Source: Terrisporobacter petrolearius (GTDB lineage: Bacteria > Bacillota > Clostridia > Peptostreptococcales > Peptostreptococcaceae). Taken from it: 64,000 bases of DNA. A model generated the notes under the pieces. It worked only from the letters and a program-made list of their open reading frames with translations, was not told where the DNA came from and did no database searches. Positions 22,449-31,431 of this stretch are shown here, in pieces; positions within the stretch are counted from its first letter, which is position 1; the number at the start of each line of letters is the position of its first letter. The DNA lies in NCBI RefSeq assembly GCF_032598785.1, contig NZ_CP102984.1. The stretch is one strand, 5' to 3'. The translations under genes and the position numbers were made by a program.

Positions 22449-25400
22449 ATGGATGAAATATACAAAGAAGTAGAAAATAAATTTAAAGAAATAGAAAAAA
22501 TTTTGAAAAGTGAACTTATAGGCCAAGACATATATATAAAAAATTTAATAAGCTATATAAAAGATAAAACAGTAAAAAATGAAAAAGGAGTTATTCTTCT
22601 AGTTGGAGAAAAAGACACGGGCAAGAAAACAAGTGTTAGGCTTTTGATTGAAGAAATGTACAAAGAACAACTAATAGAAAGTGATAATATAAATGAAATA
22701 AATCTAGATACATATAACTTTAAGTTAGGATATAATGCATTTTTAAGTGATTTACATGAAAAATTAAAATCTAAATCCAAATGTATAATGTTTAAAAATA
22801 TACAAGACGCAATGGCAGAAATAGTGAATGTTATTTCTGAGCTTTGTTTAAATTCTTGTTTTAATTTAAATGATGATTATATTATAAAAAATAATGTATT
22901 TGTAAAAGCAGATGAAAAAGACCAAGAAGAGATAAATGATATTTTGGAATCAGAAAAAATTCATAAAGAAAAAATAAATCAACTAATATGTAATAATAAG
23001 TTTATAGTGTTTACTAGTGATGATAAAAATATTGATTTAGAAAAAGTATTTGGCAATAATCTAATAGATAAAATGCTTTATACAAAAGATTTAGATGAAA
23101 AAGAAAGAAATATTGTAGTAAAAAGAAGGGTAATTGAAACAATAAATAAGATAAAGGAAGAATTATCTTTGGACATAATGATAGATCTAAATAAAGACGA
23201 GTCTAATAAAGAATACTTTGGTATTTGTAAATATTTACAAGAAAGTTATAAAAAAGATAGTGATTTTGGTATATCAGAGTATGTTATCTACAAACTTAAT
23301 AATCCTCTTAGAAATCTAGTTATTAAAGAAAATATAAAATTAAATAGTAGATTATTTGTTTATGTGGAAAATGATGAAATATATTGTAAGGTAGATTCTC
23401 AATCTTATAAATTAAGTGACTACACAACCCCAACTTTAGAAGAAGCTAAATACAAATTAAACTCTATTATAGGTATAAAGGAACTAAAAGAATTTATTTA
23501 TAATGTTCAAAACAATTATAAAGTACAAAATATAAGAGAGCGATTGGGACTTACTACTTCTAAAATATCAATGAATATGATATTTGCAGGAAATGCAGGT
23601 ACAGGAAAGACCAATGCAGCAAGAACTACTTTTGAATACTTAAATGCTCTAGGGTTACTTTCTCGTGGAGTATTTAGAGAAGTAAGTAAAGCAGATTTTG
23701 TTAGCGAAAATACAAATGAAACTGCAAAGAAAACTATGGAAGTTATAAACTCTGCCATTGGAGGAGTTTTATTTATAGATGAAGCTTACTCTCTTTGTGA
23801 AAGCGAAGAAGATAAAGTTGGTAAAGAAATTGTAGATGCTCTTCTTAAAGGAATAGAGGATAATAGAGATGATTTAGTAGTAATTCTTGCTGGATACGAA
23901 AATGATATGGAAAAATTCCTAAGTATGAATCCAGGATTAAAATCTAGATTTCCAAATAAAATCCATTTTGAAGATTATACTCCTTATGAAATGTATGCCA
24001 TAGCAGTTAATATAGCAAAAAGTAAAGGATATAAAATAGCAGATAATGTGGAAGATGACTTAATAGACTTATTTGCAAAAAACCAAATTAGTGGAAAAAA
24101 TGATTTAGGTAATGCAAGATTTGTAAGAAACATAGTTGAAAATGCCATAATGGACGCATCTAGGAAGTATTTACAAGACAAACAAAAAAAAATAGATTTG
24201 TTAGAAAGACATAACTTTAACTTCAAGGTTAAAGCTAAATTTAATTTGGAAGAAAAGCTAAAAAATATAATTGGTTTAGAAGAAGTTAAAAACTTACTAA
24301 GAAGTCAGTACAAGCTTATTGTGGCACAGGAAAAAAGAAAATCCGTAGGGGTAGAAACAGAAATTGAACAAAATCTAAACATGGTTTTTGCAGGAAATCC
24401 TGGAACAGGAAAAACTTCCATAGCAAGACTTGTAGCAGAAATGTTAAATAGCATGGGCTTACTTAAAATAGGTCAACTTGTGGAAACTGATAGATCAAAC
24501 TTTGTTTCAGAAATTCCTGGTGAAACATCTAAAAAAACTGAAGCAACTTTTAAAGAAGCTATTGGTGGTATATTGTTTATAGATGAAGCTTATACTCTAG
24601 CTTACGACCCTCTTGGAAGAGAAGCCATAGAAACGTTACTTAAGTTAATAGAGGATTATTCAAAGGATGTAATAGTAATACTTGCAGGATATGAAAAAGA
24701 AATGGAAGATTTCTTTGATGTGAATATAGGTCTTCGTTCTAGATTCCCTCTATGGACTAACTTTGAAGATTATAAGCCAGATGAACTTTCTGAAATGGCA
24801 ATAAAACTCTTAGAGTCTAAAGGATTTAAATTATCAAAAAATGGTTATACGTCACTTAAAAAGAGTTTTGTTGATATATATGAAAACTCTGATATGCAAT
24901 CTGGAAATGGAAGATTAGTGAGAAACTATGTGGAAAATTTAATTAGAGCTCAGAGTATTAGAATCTCTGAAAGTGATATAAGTGTATACGAAATGAACCT
25001 AATAACTACGAAAGACATTGATAATATAAATGAATTTACATCTGCAAATGATTTTAATTTAGAATCTAAGTTGAAAAAAATTGCAGCAAATGAAAAAGCT
25101 AAAAACTTTTTAAGAAATCAATATAAAATTATAAAAACAAAAGAAAAAAGAGAAAAGCTAGGAGTTAAAAGTCAGTTAAGTAAGTATAGCAATATGGTAT
25201 TTACAGGAAATAACGGTACAGGTAAAAAATCAACATTAAAAATATTATCAAGTATGTATTACAGTGTGGGAATTTTAAAATCAAAGCACATTGTAGAAAT
25301 GGATGAAATAGAAATTACTGCTCTTTTGGATGGAGGAGTACAAATTGAGGATATACTAAATGGTTATTTAGGCAAAATGGTATTAATTGATAAAGTACAT

Positions 25401-26066
25401 CTATTTAATAATAAGTACAATAAAAAAGAGCTAATATCGTCTTTAATCAAGTTTATTGATAAAAATAATAATAAAATAATTATTGTTTTATGTGGGCAAA
25501 AAGATGGTATGAAGGAATTTGTATTAAGTCAATCTGCACTTAGTTGCAGATTCCCAATATGGTTAGATTTTGAAGACTACAATGAAAATGAATTATTTGA
25601 AATTGCAACAAATCTTATAACTTATAGAGGGTATGAAATAAATAAAGATGGAGAAGAAGAATTGAAAAAATCCATAATGGATCTTTCAAGCTTATCTAAT
25701 CTTAGTGTTAAAAATGCACTTATGATTACTAAATTTTTAGATAAAGTTGTAAGAATACAAAGTATAAGGGTTTATAACGATAAAATAATACCAAGAGATA
25801 TAAATACTATTACCCCTTTAGATATAAGAAAAAGTAAAGAAGAATTTATAAAAGAAAATACAGTTGAAGAATCTGCTTTTAATATAAAATCAAAAGAAGA
25901 GAATTTAGTGCAAGATAATTTAATAAGTTATAATGAATGTAGTTTGCCTTATGGTAGAAGCATAAATATTATAGATGAATTACTTAAATTGAAAAATTTA
26001 TTAGATTTGAACTTAATTACTAAAGAAGAATTTAATATTTTAAAAAAAAATTTATTAAGAGATTAA
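22449..26066 (+). CDS. Large multi-AAA ATPase (CbbX/SpoVK-like modules) with C-terminal SHOCT domain
   Basis: 1205 residues. An N-terminal module (about 1-250) has a degenerate P-loop, LLVGEKDTGKKTS near 47-59. Two intact CbbX/SpoVK-type AAA modules follow. One has Walker A AGNAGTGKT near 380 and Walker B GGVLFIDEAYSL near 438. The other has AGNPGTGKTS near 647 and GGILFIDEAYTL near 708. Each keeps the GYENDME/GYEKEME and SRFP motifs. A fourth module (about 890-1120) is degenerate: TGNNGTGKKS near 918 and MVLIDKVHLF near 977. Residues about 1174-1204 resemble a SHOCT domain (IIDELLKLKNLLDLNLITKE). GAGGAG precedes ATG 22449. Such proteins remodel other proteins as hexamers; the client is unknown. 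Confidence 0.88.
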   Translation: MDEIYKEVENKFKEIEKILKSELIGQDIYIKNLISYIKDKTVKNEKGVILLVGEKDTGKKTSVRLLIEEMYKEQLIESDNINEINLDTYNFKLGYNAFLSDLHEKLKSKSKCIMFKNIQDAMAEIVNVISELCLNSCFNLNDDYIIKNNVFVKADEKDQEEINDILESEKIHKEKINQLICNNKFIVFTSDDKNIDLEKVFGNNLIDKMLYTKDLDEKERNIVVKRRVIETINKIKEELSLDIMIDLNKDESNKEYFGICKYLQESYKKDSDFGISEYVIYKLNNPLRNLVIKENIKLNSRLFVYVENDEIYCKVDSQSYKLSDYTTPTLEEAKYKLNSIIGIKELKEFIYNVQNNYKVQNIRERLGLTTSKISMNMIFAGNAGTGKTNAARTTFEYLNALGLLSRGVFREVSKADFVSENTNETAKKTMEVINSAIGGVLFIDEAYSLCESEEDKVGKEIVDALLKGIEDNRDDLVVILAGYENDMEKFLSMNPGLKSRFPNKIHFEDYTPYEMYAIAVNIAKSKGYKIADNVEDDLIDLFAKNQISGKNDLGNARFVRNIVENAIMDASRKYLQDKQKKIDLLERHNFNFKVKAKFNLEEKLKNIIGLEEVKNLLRSQYKLIVAQEKRKSVGVETEIEQNLNMVFAGNPGTGKTSIARLVAEMLNSMGLLKIGQLVETDRSNFVSEIPGETSKKTEATFKEAIGGILFIDEAYTLAYDPLGREAIETLLKLIEDYSKDVIVILAGYEKEMEDFFDVNIGLRSRFPLWTNFEDYKPDELSEMAIKLLESKGFKLSKNGYTSLKKSFVDIYENSDMQSGNGRLVRNYVENLIRAQSIRISESDISVYEMNLITTKDIDNINEFTSANDFNLESKLKKIAANEKAKNFLRNQYKIIKTKEKREKLGVKSQLSKYSNMVFTGNNGTGKKSTLKILSSMYYSVGILKSKHIVEMDEIEITALLDGGVQIEDILNGYLGKMVLIDKVHLFNNKYNKKELISSLIKFIDKNNNKIIIVLCGQKDGMKEFVLSQSALSCRFPIWLDFEDYNENELFEIATNLITYRGYEINKDGEEELKKSIMDLSSLSNLSVKNALMITKFLDKVVRIQSIRVYNDKIIPRDINTITPLDIRKSKEEFIKENTVEESAFNIKSKEENLVQDNLISYNECSLPYGRSINIIDELLKLKNLLDLNLITKEEFNILKKNLLRD

Positions 26067-26085
26067 TTATAAGTAAATAAATTAT

Positions 26086-26128
26086 AAAGGGACTATATAG
26101 AAAAATATTCTAATGTAGTCCCTTTTGA
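26086..26128 (+). terminator. Intrinsic terminator of the AAA gene
   Basis: AAAGGGACTA (26086-26095) pairs with TAGTCCCTTT (26116-26125). A second hairpin, TATTACTGGAA/TTCCAGTAATA with a T-run (26171-26207), follows at the left end of the decayed IS. Confidence 0.8.
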
Positions 26129-26144
26129 GAATGTCTATAGATTT

Positions 26145-27645
26145 GTGTAATAATTTTGTTTTGTAATTTATATTACTGGAAATTCAAAATTCCAGTAATA
26201 TTTTTTTATTTCTAAGAAATACTAATACTAGCATTCTTTTCACAATTATTATGTGTTTAATTTAGTTGTTTATACACTAAATTTCCCATAGTTTCAAAAA
26301 AATATATGATTTATATTGTGTAAGAGCTAGGGATTCTATCTCCAAACCTAATTGTGAGCTGGCCTAAAGTAGACGCCCAATTAGAGTTTGGAGATGTCCA
26401 TTTCTCCATAATTTTCATAGTTGATAAGTATAGTGATTTTCTCAATGACTCATCTGTTGGAAATACAGTTCTTACTTTAGTATACTTTCTTAATTGTCTA
26501 TTAAATCCTTCAAGTGCATTTGTTGTATAAATAATCTTTCTTATTTCATGTGGATACGCAAAATATGTACTTAAGTTATTCCAATTGTTGTACCATGAAT
26601 CTATTACAACTGAGTATTTTGAGTACCATTTTTCTCTAAGCATTTCTAAATTTTCAACTGCTGTCTCTTCAGTAAATGCTCTATAAACATTTTTCAAATC
26701 TTTCATAAATTCCTTTTGATCTTTAGACGCTATATATTTAAGTGAATTTCTAATTTGATGAACTATACATGTTTGTATATTAACATCAGGAAATACTGTT
26801 TTTATTGCTTCAGGAAGACCTTTTAACCCATCCATACATGCAATTAGAATATCGTTAACGCCTCTATTTTTAAGGTCATTACATACTGATAACCAGAACT
26901 TAGCTCCCTCAGATTCTCCAATCCAAATACCTAATATATCTTTTTTACCACTCATATTTAATGACATGCATATATGCGGCCTTAGAAACTATCTTGTTAT
27001 CATCTCTTACTTTAAAATGCATAGCATCCATATATACAATAGGGTATATTTCTTCGAGTTCTCTACTTTGCCATTGGGCGGCGGCCTCTACAACTTTATC
27101 TGTTATCTTAGAAATCATAGAAGGAGAAACATCTATACCATAAAGTTCTTCCATCTCAGATTGAATATCTCTAACACTCATGCCACATGCATAAAGTCCT
27201 ATTATTTTCTTATCTAGTTCGTTGCAAACAGTTTCATATATTTTTAATAACCTTCGGTTCGAATTGAGAGTTTCTATCCCTTGGGATATCTAATCCAACC
27301 TCACCAAAACTGCTATCAATAGTTTTAGAACTATACCCATTTCTATAATTGGGAGACTGTTCATTACTTCTTTCATACTTTTCTCTACCTATATGTTCAT
27401 CCATTTCGGCTTCTAATAGTTGCTGTATCACGTCTTTGAATAACTTTTGCATTAGTCCATTTTTACCAACCACATCTTCCATAGTTTTACACTTTTTAAC
27501 TTCAACTTGATAGTCTATATCTGGAATAATTATTTCTTTTTTATTTTTCATTTTAATACCTCCAAAAGTTTAATATGAATATTATTCCAAACTTACCAGT
27601 TTTACATACAAAAAAGACTGTAGGTAAGTTTGTTTTACACAAATC
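26145..27645 (-). mobile_element. Decayed IS256-family element
   Basis: TAGATTTGTGTAA at 26145 and its reverse complement TTACACAAATCTA near 27634-27646 look like terminal inverted repeats about 1.5 kb apart, bracketing a broken IS256-type transposase. I find no clear target duplication. It differs from the copy at 15520 in both ends and protein sequence, so it is a separate, older insertion. Confidence 0.65.
26311..27551 (-). pseudogene. IS256-family transposase broken by two frameshifts
   Basis: Three minus-strand frames together give one transposase. It starts MKNKKEIIIPDIDYQVEVKK at 27551 and runs to FEPKVIKNI, where about +1 nt at 27235-27245 breaks it; the expected continuation KKYETVCNELDKKIIGLYAC is present in another frame. 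The middle piece has SVRDIQSEMEELYGID and IVYMDAMHFKVRDDNK with the first catalytic Asp, and it is broken near 26955-26965. The last piece has SGKKDILGIWIGE, CMDGLKGLPEAI (second Asp) and YTTNALEGFNRQLRK (Glu). All catalytic residues survive, so the decay is recent and limited to indels. Confidence 0.88.
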
Positions 27646-27656
27646 TACCTACAGTC
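27610..27656 (-). terminator. Terminator of the methyltransferase gene
   Basis: On the minus strand GACTGTAGGTA (plus 27646-27656) pairs with TACCTACAGTC (plus 27616-27626), followed by six T. The loop carries the right terminal repeat of the decayed IS256-like element. Confidence 0.75.
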
Positions 27657-27671
27657 CCGTCCCTTTTAATA

Positions 27672-28451
27672 TTATTTAGTTTTTACAGCTTTTGTTGCAA
27701 AATATTTAGCACTATATTTACAGATTTTATCATTATCCACATCTTCATAAAAACCATTAATAGCCAAGCCAACACTTGTTTGACCAGCTATTAAATCTTC
27801 CAAAGTATGACTATATTCTACAGCTTCTTTATTATTTAAAAAGTCTATTTTCTCTTCTTCATTTAATTCATCTAAAGAGTTAAATGGAAGTTTATTTACA
27901 ACTTCAAATACACCTTCATCGTATTTTTTATTATCAAACAAATAAATTAAAGGATTTGTACTTCCAAATAAGAAGGTTCCACCTGTTTTTAAAACTCTAT
28001 AACATTCTTTGAATACAGGTAGTACATCTGGTATATATGTTACTGATACAGGACAAAATACTAGATCAAAATAATTGTTTTTAAAACAATGTAAATGTGT
28101 CATATCTCCTTGCACAGTGGAAATCATCAGATTATTTTCATTAGAAACCTTTTCATCTTGCTTTAATTGATTCATTGATATATCAAATACAGTAACTATT
28201 GCTCCAGCAGCAGCTAAAATAGGTCCTTGTTGTCCTCCTCCAGAAGCAAGACATAATATTCTTTTTTTATTTAAATCCTCTGGAAACCAACTTCTAGGCA
28301 CATCCTTGTAAGCCGTTAACTTTATATTAAATATTCCTTTTCTTGCATTTTCTATTTCTTCTTTTGTCACAGGTATTGACCAAGGAGTATTATTTACAAC
28401 CTTTTTGTCCCAAGCTAATTGATTTTGTTTTATTACTTCTTTGTTATTCAT
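27672..28451 (-). CDS. Class I SAM-dependent methyltransferase
   Basis: 259 residues from the ATG at 28451, which has AAGGGGTG upstream; a GTG nine bases earlier overlaps that site. The Rossmann-fold motifs are ILCLASGGGQQGPILAAAGA (motif I, SAM binding), VTVFDISMNQL (acidic loop), VQGDMTHLHCF (motif III) and FDLVFCPVSVTYIPDV (motif IV). CYRVLKTGGTFLFG is the usual UbiE-like strand. The substrate cannot be predicted. It is a lone gene. The N-terminal WDKKVVNNTPWSIP segment is typical of a clostridial methyltransferase subgroup annotated only generically. Confidence 0.9.
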   Translation of the reverse strand: MNNKEVIKQNQLAWDKKVVNNTPWSIPVTKEEIENARKGIFNIKLTAYKDVPRSWFPEDLNKKRILCLASGGGQQGPILAAAGAIVTVFDISMNQLKQDEKVSNENNLMISTVQGDMTHLHCFKNNYFDLVFCPVSVTYIPDVLPVFKECYRVLKTGGTFLFGSTNPLIYLFDNKKYDEGVFEVVNKLPFNSLDELNEEEKIDFLNNKEAVEYSHTLEDLIAGQTSVGLAINGFYEDVDNDKICKYSAKYFATKAVKTK

Positions 28452-28776
28452 AATATACACCCCTTAAAATTAATACAAATAAAATGATTAAATTAAATAA
28501 TGATAAGTTATTCTTGTACTAATTAAATTGCTTGCTTTATAAATAGTATATTATAAATTTATTGTCTTTTAAATAGCTAAGTGATAATACAAAATTTTTA
28601 ATGAGTAACTGCATTTTTATGATATTTATTGGAATAAAAGAATGAGTTTATATAAGTTATAGCTTTCATAAACATAAGTACACCTAAAGTTAATATTTTT
28701 AATTTTCTTTTATATAGAAAAAATATAAAATTATATACTAAAATAGAATTAAAGATATAAAAATGGGGGGATTATT

Positions 28777-29385
28777 TTGAGTGAGCTATCTTATTTAAAT
28801 AATAGTTATGTTACAGAAGTTTTTTATAAAAAAATAAAGGTGGAGGATATAATAGCGGATTATATAAATGTGGGCACATTTTTAGAATGTTGCAAGCAAT
28901 GTCCTAATTATGACACAAGATGGAGCTGTCCTCCTTATGATTTTGATGTAATTGAGTATTGGAAAAATTACAAATACCTACATGTATTAGGATATAAATT
29001 TAATTTTGAGGAAGATGTAGTTTTAAAAACTTATGATGAAGATGAACTTAACTTATTTATAAAAGAATTTTTTAGAAAACAAATGGAATTCTTTTATAAA
29101 AAAACAAAATACTTAGAAGAAAAATACGAAGACTCTATAAGTTTGGCATGGGGTAAATGCTACAAATGTAAAGAGTGTACAAGAAAACAGTCTAAAAAAT
29201 GTAGATATGAAAATGACTTGAGATATTCTATTGAGTCGCTGGGAGGAAATGTAGACAAATTAAGTAAAGATTTATTTAACATTGAACTAAAGTGGGCCCA
29301 AAGAGGAAAGCTTCCTCAGTATTACTTTAACTCCATAGGTCTTTTAACTAAAGAAGATATTACAATAACTAAAGATGAGTTTTAA
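28777..29385 (+). CDS. DUF2284 cysteine-rich metal-binding protein
   Basis: 202 residues. It starts at TTG 28777 with GGGGGG 6 nt upstream; no ATG fits. DUF2284 proteins are small predicted metal- or Fe-S-binding proteins. Here the cysteines are CCKQCPNYDTRWSCPPYDFD (about 30-49) and GKCYKCKECTRKQSKKC (about 126-142), matching the family pattern. The C-terminus ends without a membrane segment. It is followed by a flavodoxin-like oxidoreductase 111 nt later, so a redox role is possible. The 325-nt spacer upstream (28452-28776) holds no gene I can see. Confidence 0.82.
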   Translation: MSELSYLNNSYVTEVFYKKIKVEDIIADYINVGTFLECCKQCPNYDTRWSCPPYDFDVIEYWKNYKYLHVLGYKFNFEEDVVLKTYDEDELNLFIKEFFRKQMEFFYKKTKYLEEKYEDSISLAWGKCYKCKECTRKQSKKCRYENDLRYSIESLGGNVDKLSKDLFNIELKWAQRGKLPQYYFNSIGLLTKEDITITKDEF

Positions 29386-29496
29386 AAATACCTAGTAGTT
29401 TCATTATTTAAAAATTGTATAAATACATAAAGATTATTTTTAAAAAATATATTAAACTTAATAAGTAAGAATAAAAGTCAAAAAGGAGATGTTAGA

Positions 29497-30111
29497 ATGA
29501 AAGTATTATTAATAAATGGAAGCCCACATAAAAGTGGATGTACATATACTGCCTTAAGTGAAGTTTCAAAAGCTTTAAACAATAATAATGTGGAAAGTGA
29601 AATTTTGCATATTGGAATGAAGCCAATACAAGGATGTATAGCTTGTGGTAAATGTTATGAAACTGGAAAGTGTGCATTTGCAGATGAACTTTATAATAAC
29701 TTATTTAAAAAAGTAAAAGAAGCAGATGGAATAGTTGTAGGTTCACCAGTTTACTATTCAGGTCCAAATGGTTCCTTATGTGCTTTACTAGATAGATTAT
29801 TTTATTCTGCTTCTTATTTAATGAAAAATAAACCTGCAGCAGCAGTAGTAAGTTGTAGAAGAGGAGGAGCAAGTGCTGCCTTTGACCGTTTAAACAAATA
29901 TTTTACAATAAATCAAATGCCAGTAGTTTCATCTCAGTATTGGAACTCTATTCATGGAAATACACCAGAAGAAGCAAAACAAGATTTAGAAGGTCTTCAA
30001 ATTATGAGAACTTTAGGTAATAATATGGCTTGGATGCTAAAAACTATGAAAAACTCTAAGGAGGAATTACCACAACAAGAAGAAAGAATAGGAACAAACT
30101 TTATTAGATAA
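29497..30111 (+). CDS. Flavodoxin-fold NAD(P)H-dependent oxidoreductase (iron-sulfur flavoprotein-like)
   Basis: 204 residues. The FMN phosphate loop is INGSPHKSGCTYTAL near the N-terminus. CIACGKCYETGKC (about 47-59) is the compact cysteine motif of iron-sulfur flavoproteins. VGSPVYYSGPNGSLCALLDR is the isoalloxazine-binding segment of the NADPH-dependent FMN reductase family. AAGGAG precedes ATG 29497. Relatives reduce quinones, azo- or nitro-compounds or act as electron carriers; the substrate is not known. Confidence 0.87.
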   Translation: MKVLLINGSPHKSGCTYTALSEVSKALNNNNVESEILHIGMKPIQGCIACGKCYETGKCAFADELYNNLFKKVKEADGIVVGSPVYYSGPNGSLCALLDRLFYSASYLMKNKPAAAVVSCRRGGASAAFDRLNKYFTINQMPVVSSQYWNSIHGNTPEEAKQDLEGLQIMRTLGNNMAWMLKTMKNSKEELPQQEERIGTNFIR

Positions 30112-30147
30112 GAATAAATAAAATAACTGTAAATTTTAAAATATAAA

Positions 30148-30169
30148 TTGTATTATTGTAATAATACAA
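30148..30169. promoter_or_regulatory. 22-bp perfect palindrome
   Basis: TTGTATTATT (30148-30157), GT, AATAATACAA (30160-30169). There is no T-run, so it is more like an operator than a terminator. It lies between the flavoprotein stop and its terminator, about 150 bp before the YtrA-type operon promoter. Confidence 0.45.
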
Positions 30170-30225
30170 AATTTGAAATTATGGATTATATTAAAATTAT
30201 AGAAAATAATAAATATGAATATAAG

Positions 30226-30272
30226 TCCTTAAAATAAGTAAATAAGCTTGTTTTAGGGATTTTTTATTTTTG
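30226..30272 (+). terminator. Intrinsic terminator of the flavoprotein gene
   Basis: TCCTTAAAATAAG pairs with CTTGTTTTAGGGA (with G-U pairs), then a T-run. Confidence 0.7.
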
Positions 30273-30298
30273 AAATGAAACTTTTTAATGAAAAGTAC

Positions 30299-30347
30299 TT
30301 GATAAATGAATTGTATTACTGTACTATTGTATTAAAGTATTAGTACA
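30299..30347 (+). promoter_or_regulatory. Promoter and operator of the GntR-ABC operon
   Basis: TTGATA (30299-30304), 17 nt, TACTAT (30322-30327) form a promoter. The inverted repeat TGTACTA (30320-30326) and TAGTACA (30341-30347), 14 nt apart, overlaps the -10 box and start site. YtrA-type regulators autorepress their operon through such repeats, so this is the likely binding site of the product of the next gene. Confidence 0.65.
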
Positions 30348-30363
30348 ATAGGGCGGTGAAAAA

Positions 30364-30732
30364 ATGAGTTGGGATATAGATAATAATAAGCCTGTATATA
30401 TACAACTGGTAGAGCAATTAAAATCTAAGATAATCTCTGGCGAGTTTAAATCAGGAGAAAAAATAGATTCAGTAAGAAGTTTGGCAGAAGATGCACAAGT
30501 AAATCCAAACACAATGCAAAAAGCCTTAGTGGAGTTGGAAAGAGAAGAACTAGTTTTTAGCAAAAGAACTAGTGGAAGATTTGTTACTGATGATAAGGAG
30601 AAGATTAAATCTATGAAAAAAGAAGTTGCCAATGAGGAAATAAAAAATTTAAAAATAAATCTGGAGAGACTTGGTTTTACTAAAGATGAAATAATTAATC
30701 TTGTGATTTCTAATATAAAGGAGGAAGACTAA
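30364..30732 (+). CDS. GntR-family regulator, YtrA subfamily
   Basis: 122 residues: an N-terminal GntR winged helix (about 8-76: KPVYIQLVEQLKSKIISGEF, VNPNTMQKALVELEREELVF) and a short helical C-terminal tail of about 40 residues instead of a large effector domain. This architecture defines the YtrA group, which usually sits first in operons for ABC transporters induced by cell-wall antibiotics. The next gene starts directly after its stop (TAA then ATGG). GGGCGGTG precedes the ATG. Confidence 0.93.
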   Translation: MSWDIDNNKPVYIQLVEQLKSKIISGEFKSGEKIDSVRSLAEDAQVNPNTMQKALVELEREELVFSKRTSGRFVTDDKEKIKSMKKEVANEEIKNLKINLERLGFTKDEIINLVISNIKEED

Positions 30733-31431
30733 ATGGAAAATATGGTAGAGTTTAATAATGTTTATAAAAGTTATAGAAACAAAGAAGTATTAAAAGGTGT
30801 AAATTTAAGTATACCAAAGGGAAAGATTGTGGGATTGCTTGGACCTAATGGTAGTGGGAAAACTACTATGATAAAGTTGATGAATAATTTACTACAAGCA
30901 GATCAAGGTAGTATAGAGATAAAGGGTATAAAGCCTTCTATAGAAACTAAAAAAATAGTTTCATATTTGCCAGAAAAAACTTATTTAAATGATTGGATGA
31001 AAGTTAAAGATATATTAGGTTTTTTTAAAGACTTTTATGTAGACTTTGATATGGAAAAAGCAGACCAAATGATTGAAAGCTTAAAAATAGATAAAAATCA
31101 AAAGTTAAAAACAATGTCTAAGGGTACAAAGGAAAAAGTTCAGTTGATTTTAGTAATGTCTAGAAATGCGGATCTATATATACTTGATGAACCTATCGGC
31201 GGTGTGGATCCAGCAGCAAGAAGTTATATACTTAAGACTATTCTATCAAATTACAATGAAAATTCTACTTTATTAATTGCAACACATTTAATAAGTGAAA
31301 TAGAAAATATTTGTGATGATGTAATATTTATTTCAAATGGTGAAATAGTACTTAGGGGAAATGTGGATGAAATAAGAGAAGAAAAAGGTAAGTCAATAGA
31401 TGCTTTATTTAGGGAGGAATTTAAATGTTAG
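30733..31431 (+). CDS. ABC transporter ATP-binding protein (YtrB-like)
   Basis: 232 residues. Walker A is GLLGPNGSGKTT, the signature is MSKGTKEKVQL, Walker B is LYILDEPIGGVDP, and the switch His lies in ATHL. The Q-loop region gives LPEKTYLNDW. It is the second gene of the GntR-ABC operon and overlaps the permease by 7 nt. Such exporters respond to or remove envelope-active compounds. Confidence 0.93.
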   Translation: MENMVEFNNVYKSYRNKEVLKGVNLSIPKGKIVGLLGPNGSGKTTMIKLMNNLLQADQGSIEIKGIKPSIETKKIVSYLPEKTYLNDWMKVKDILGFFKDFYVDFDMEKADQMIESLKIDKNQKLKTMSKGTKEKVQLILVMSRNADLYILDEPIGGVDPAARSYILKTILSNYNENSTLLIATHLISEIENICDDVIFISNGEIVLRGNVDEIREEKGKSIDALFREEFKC

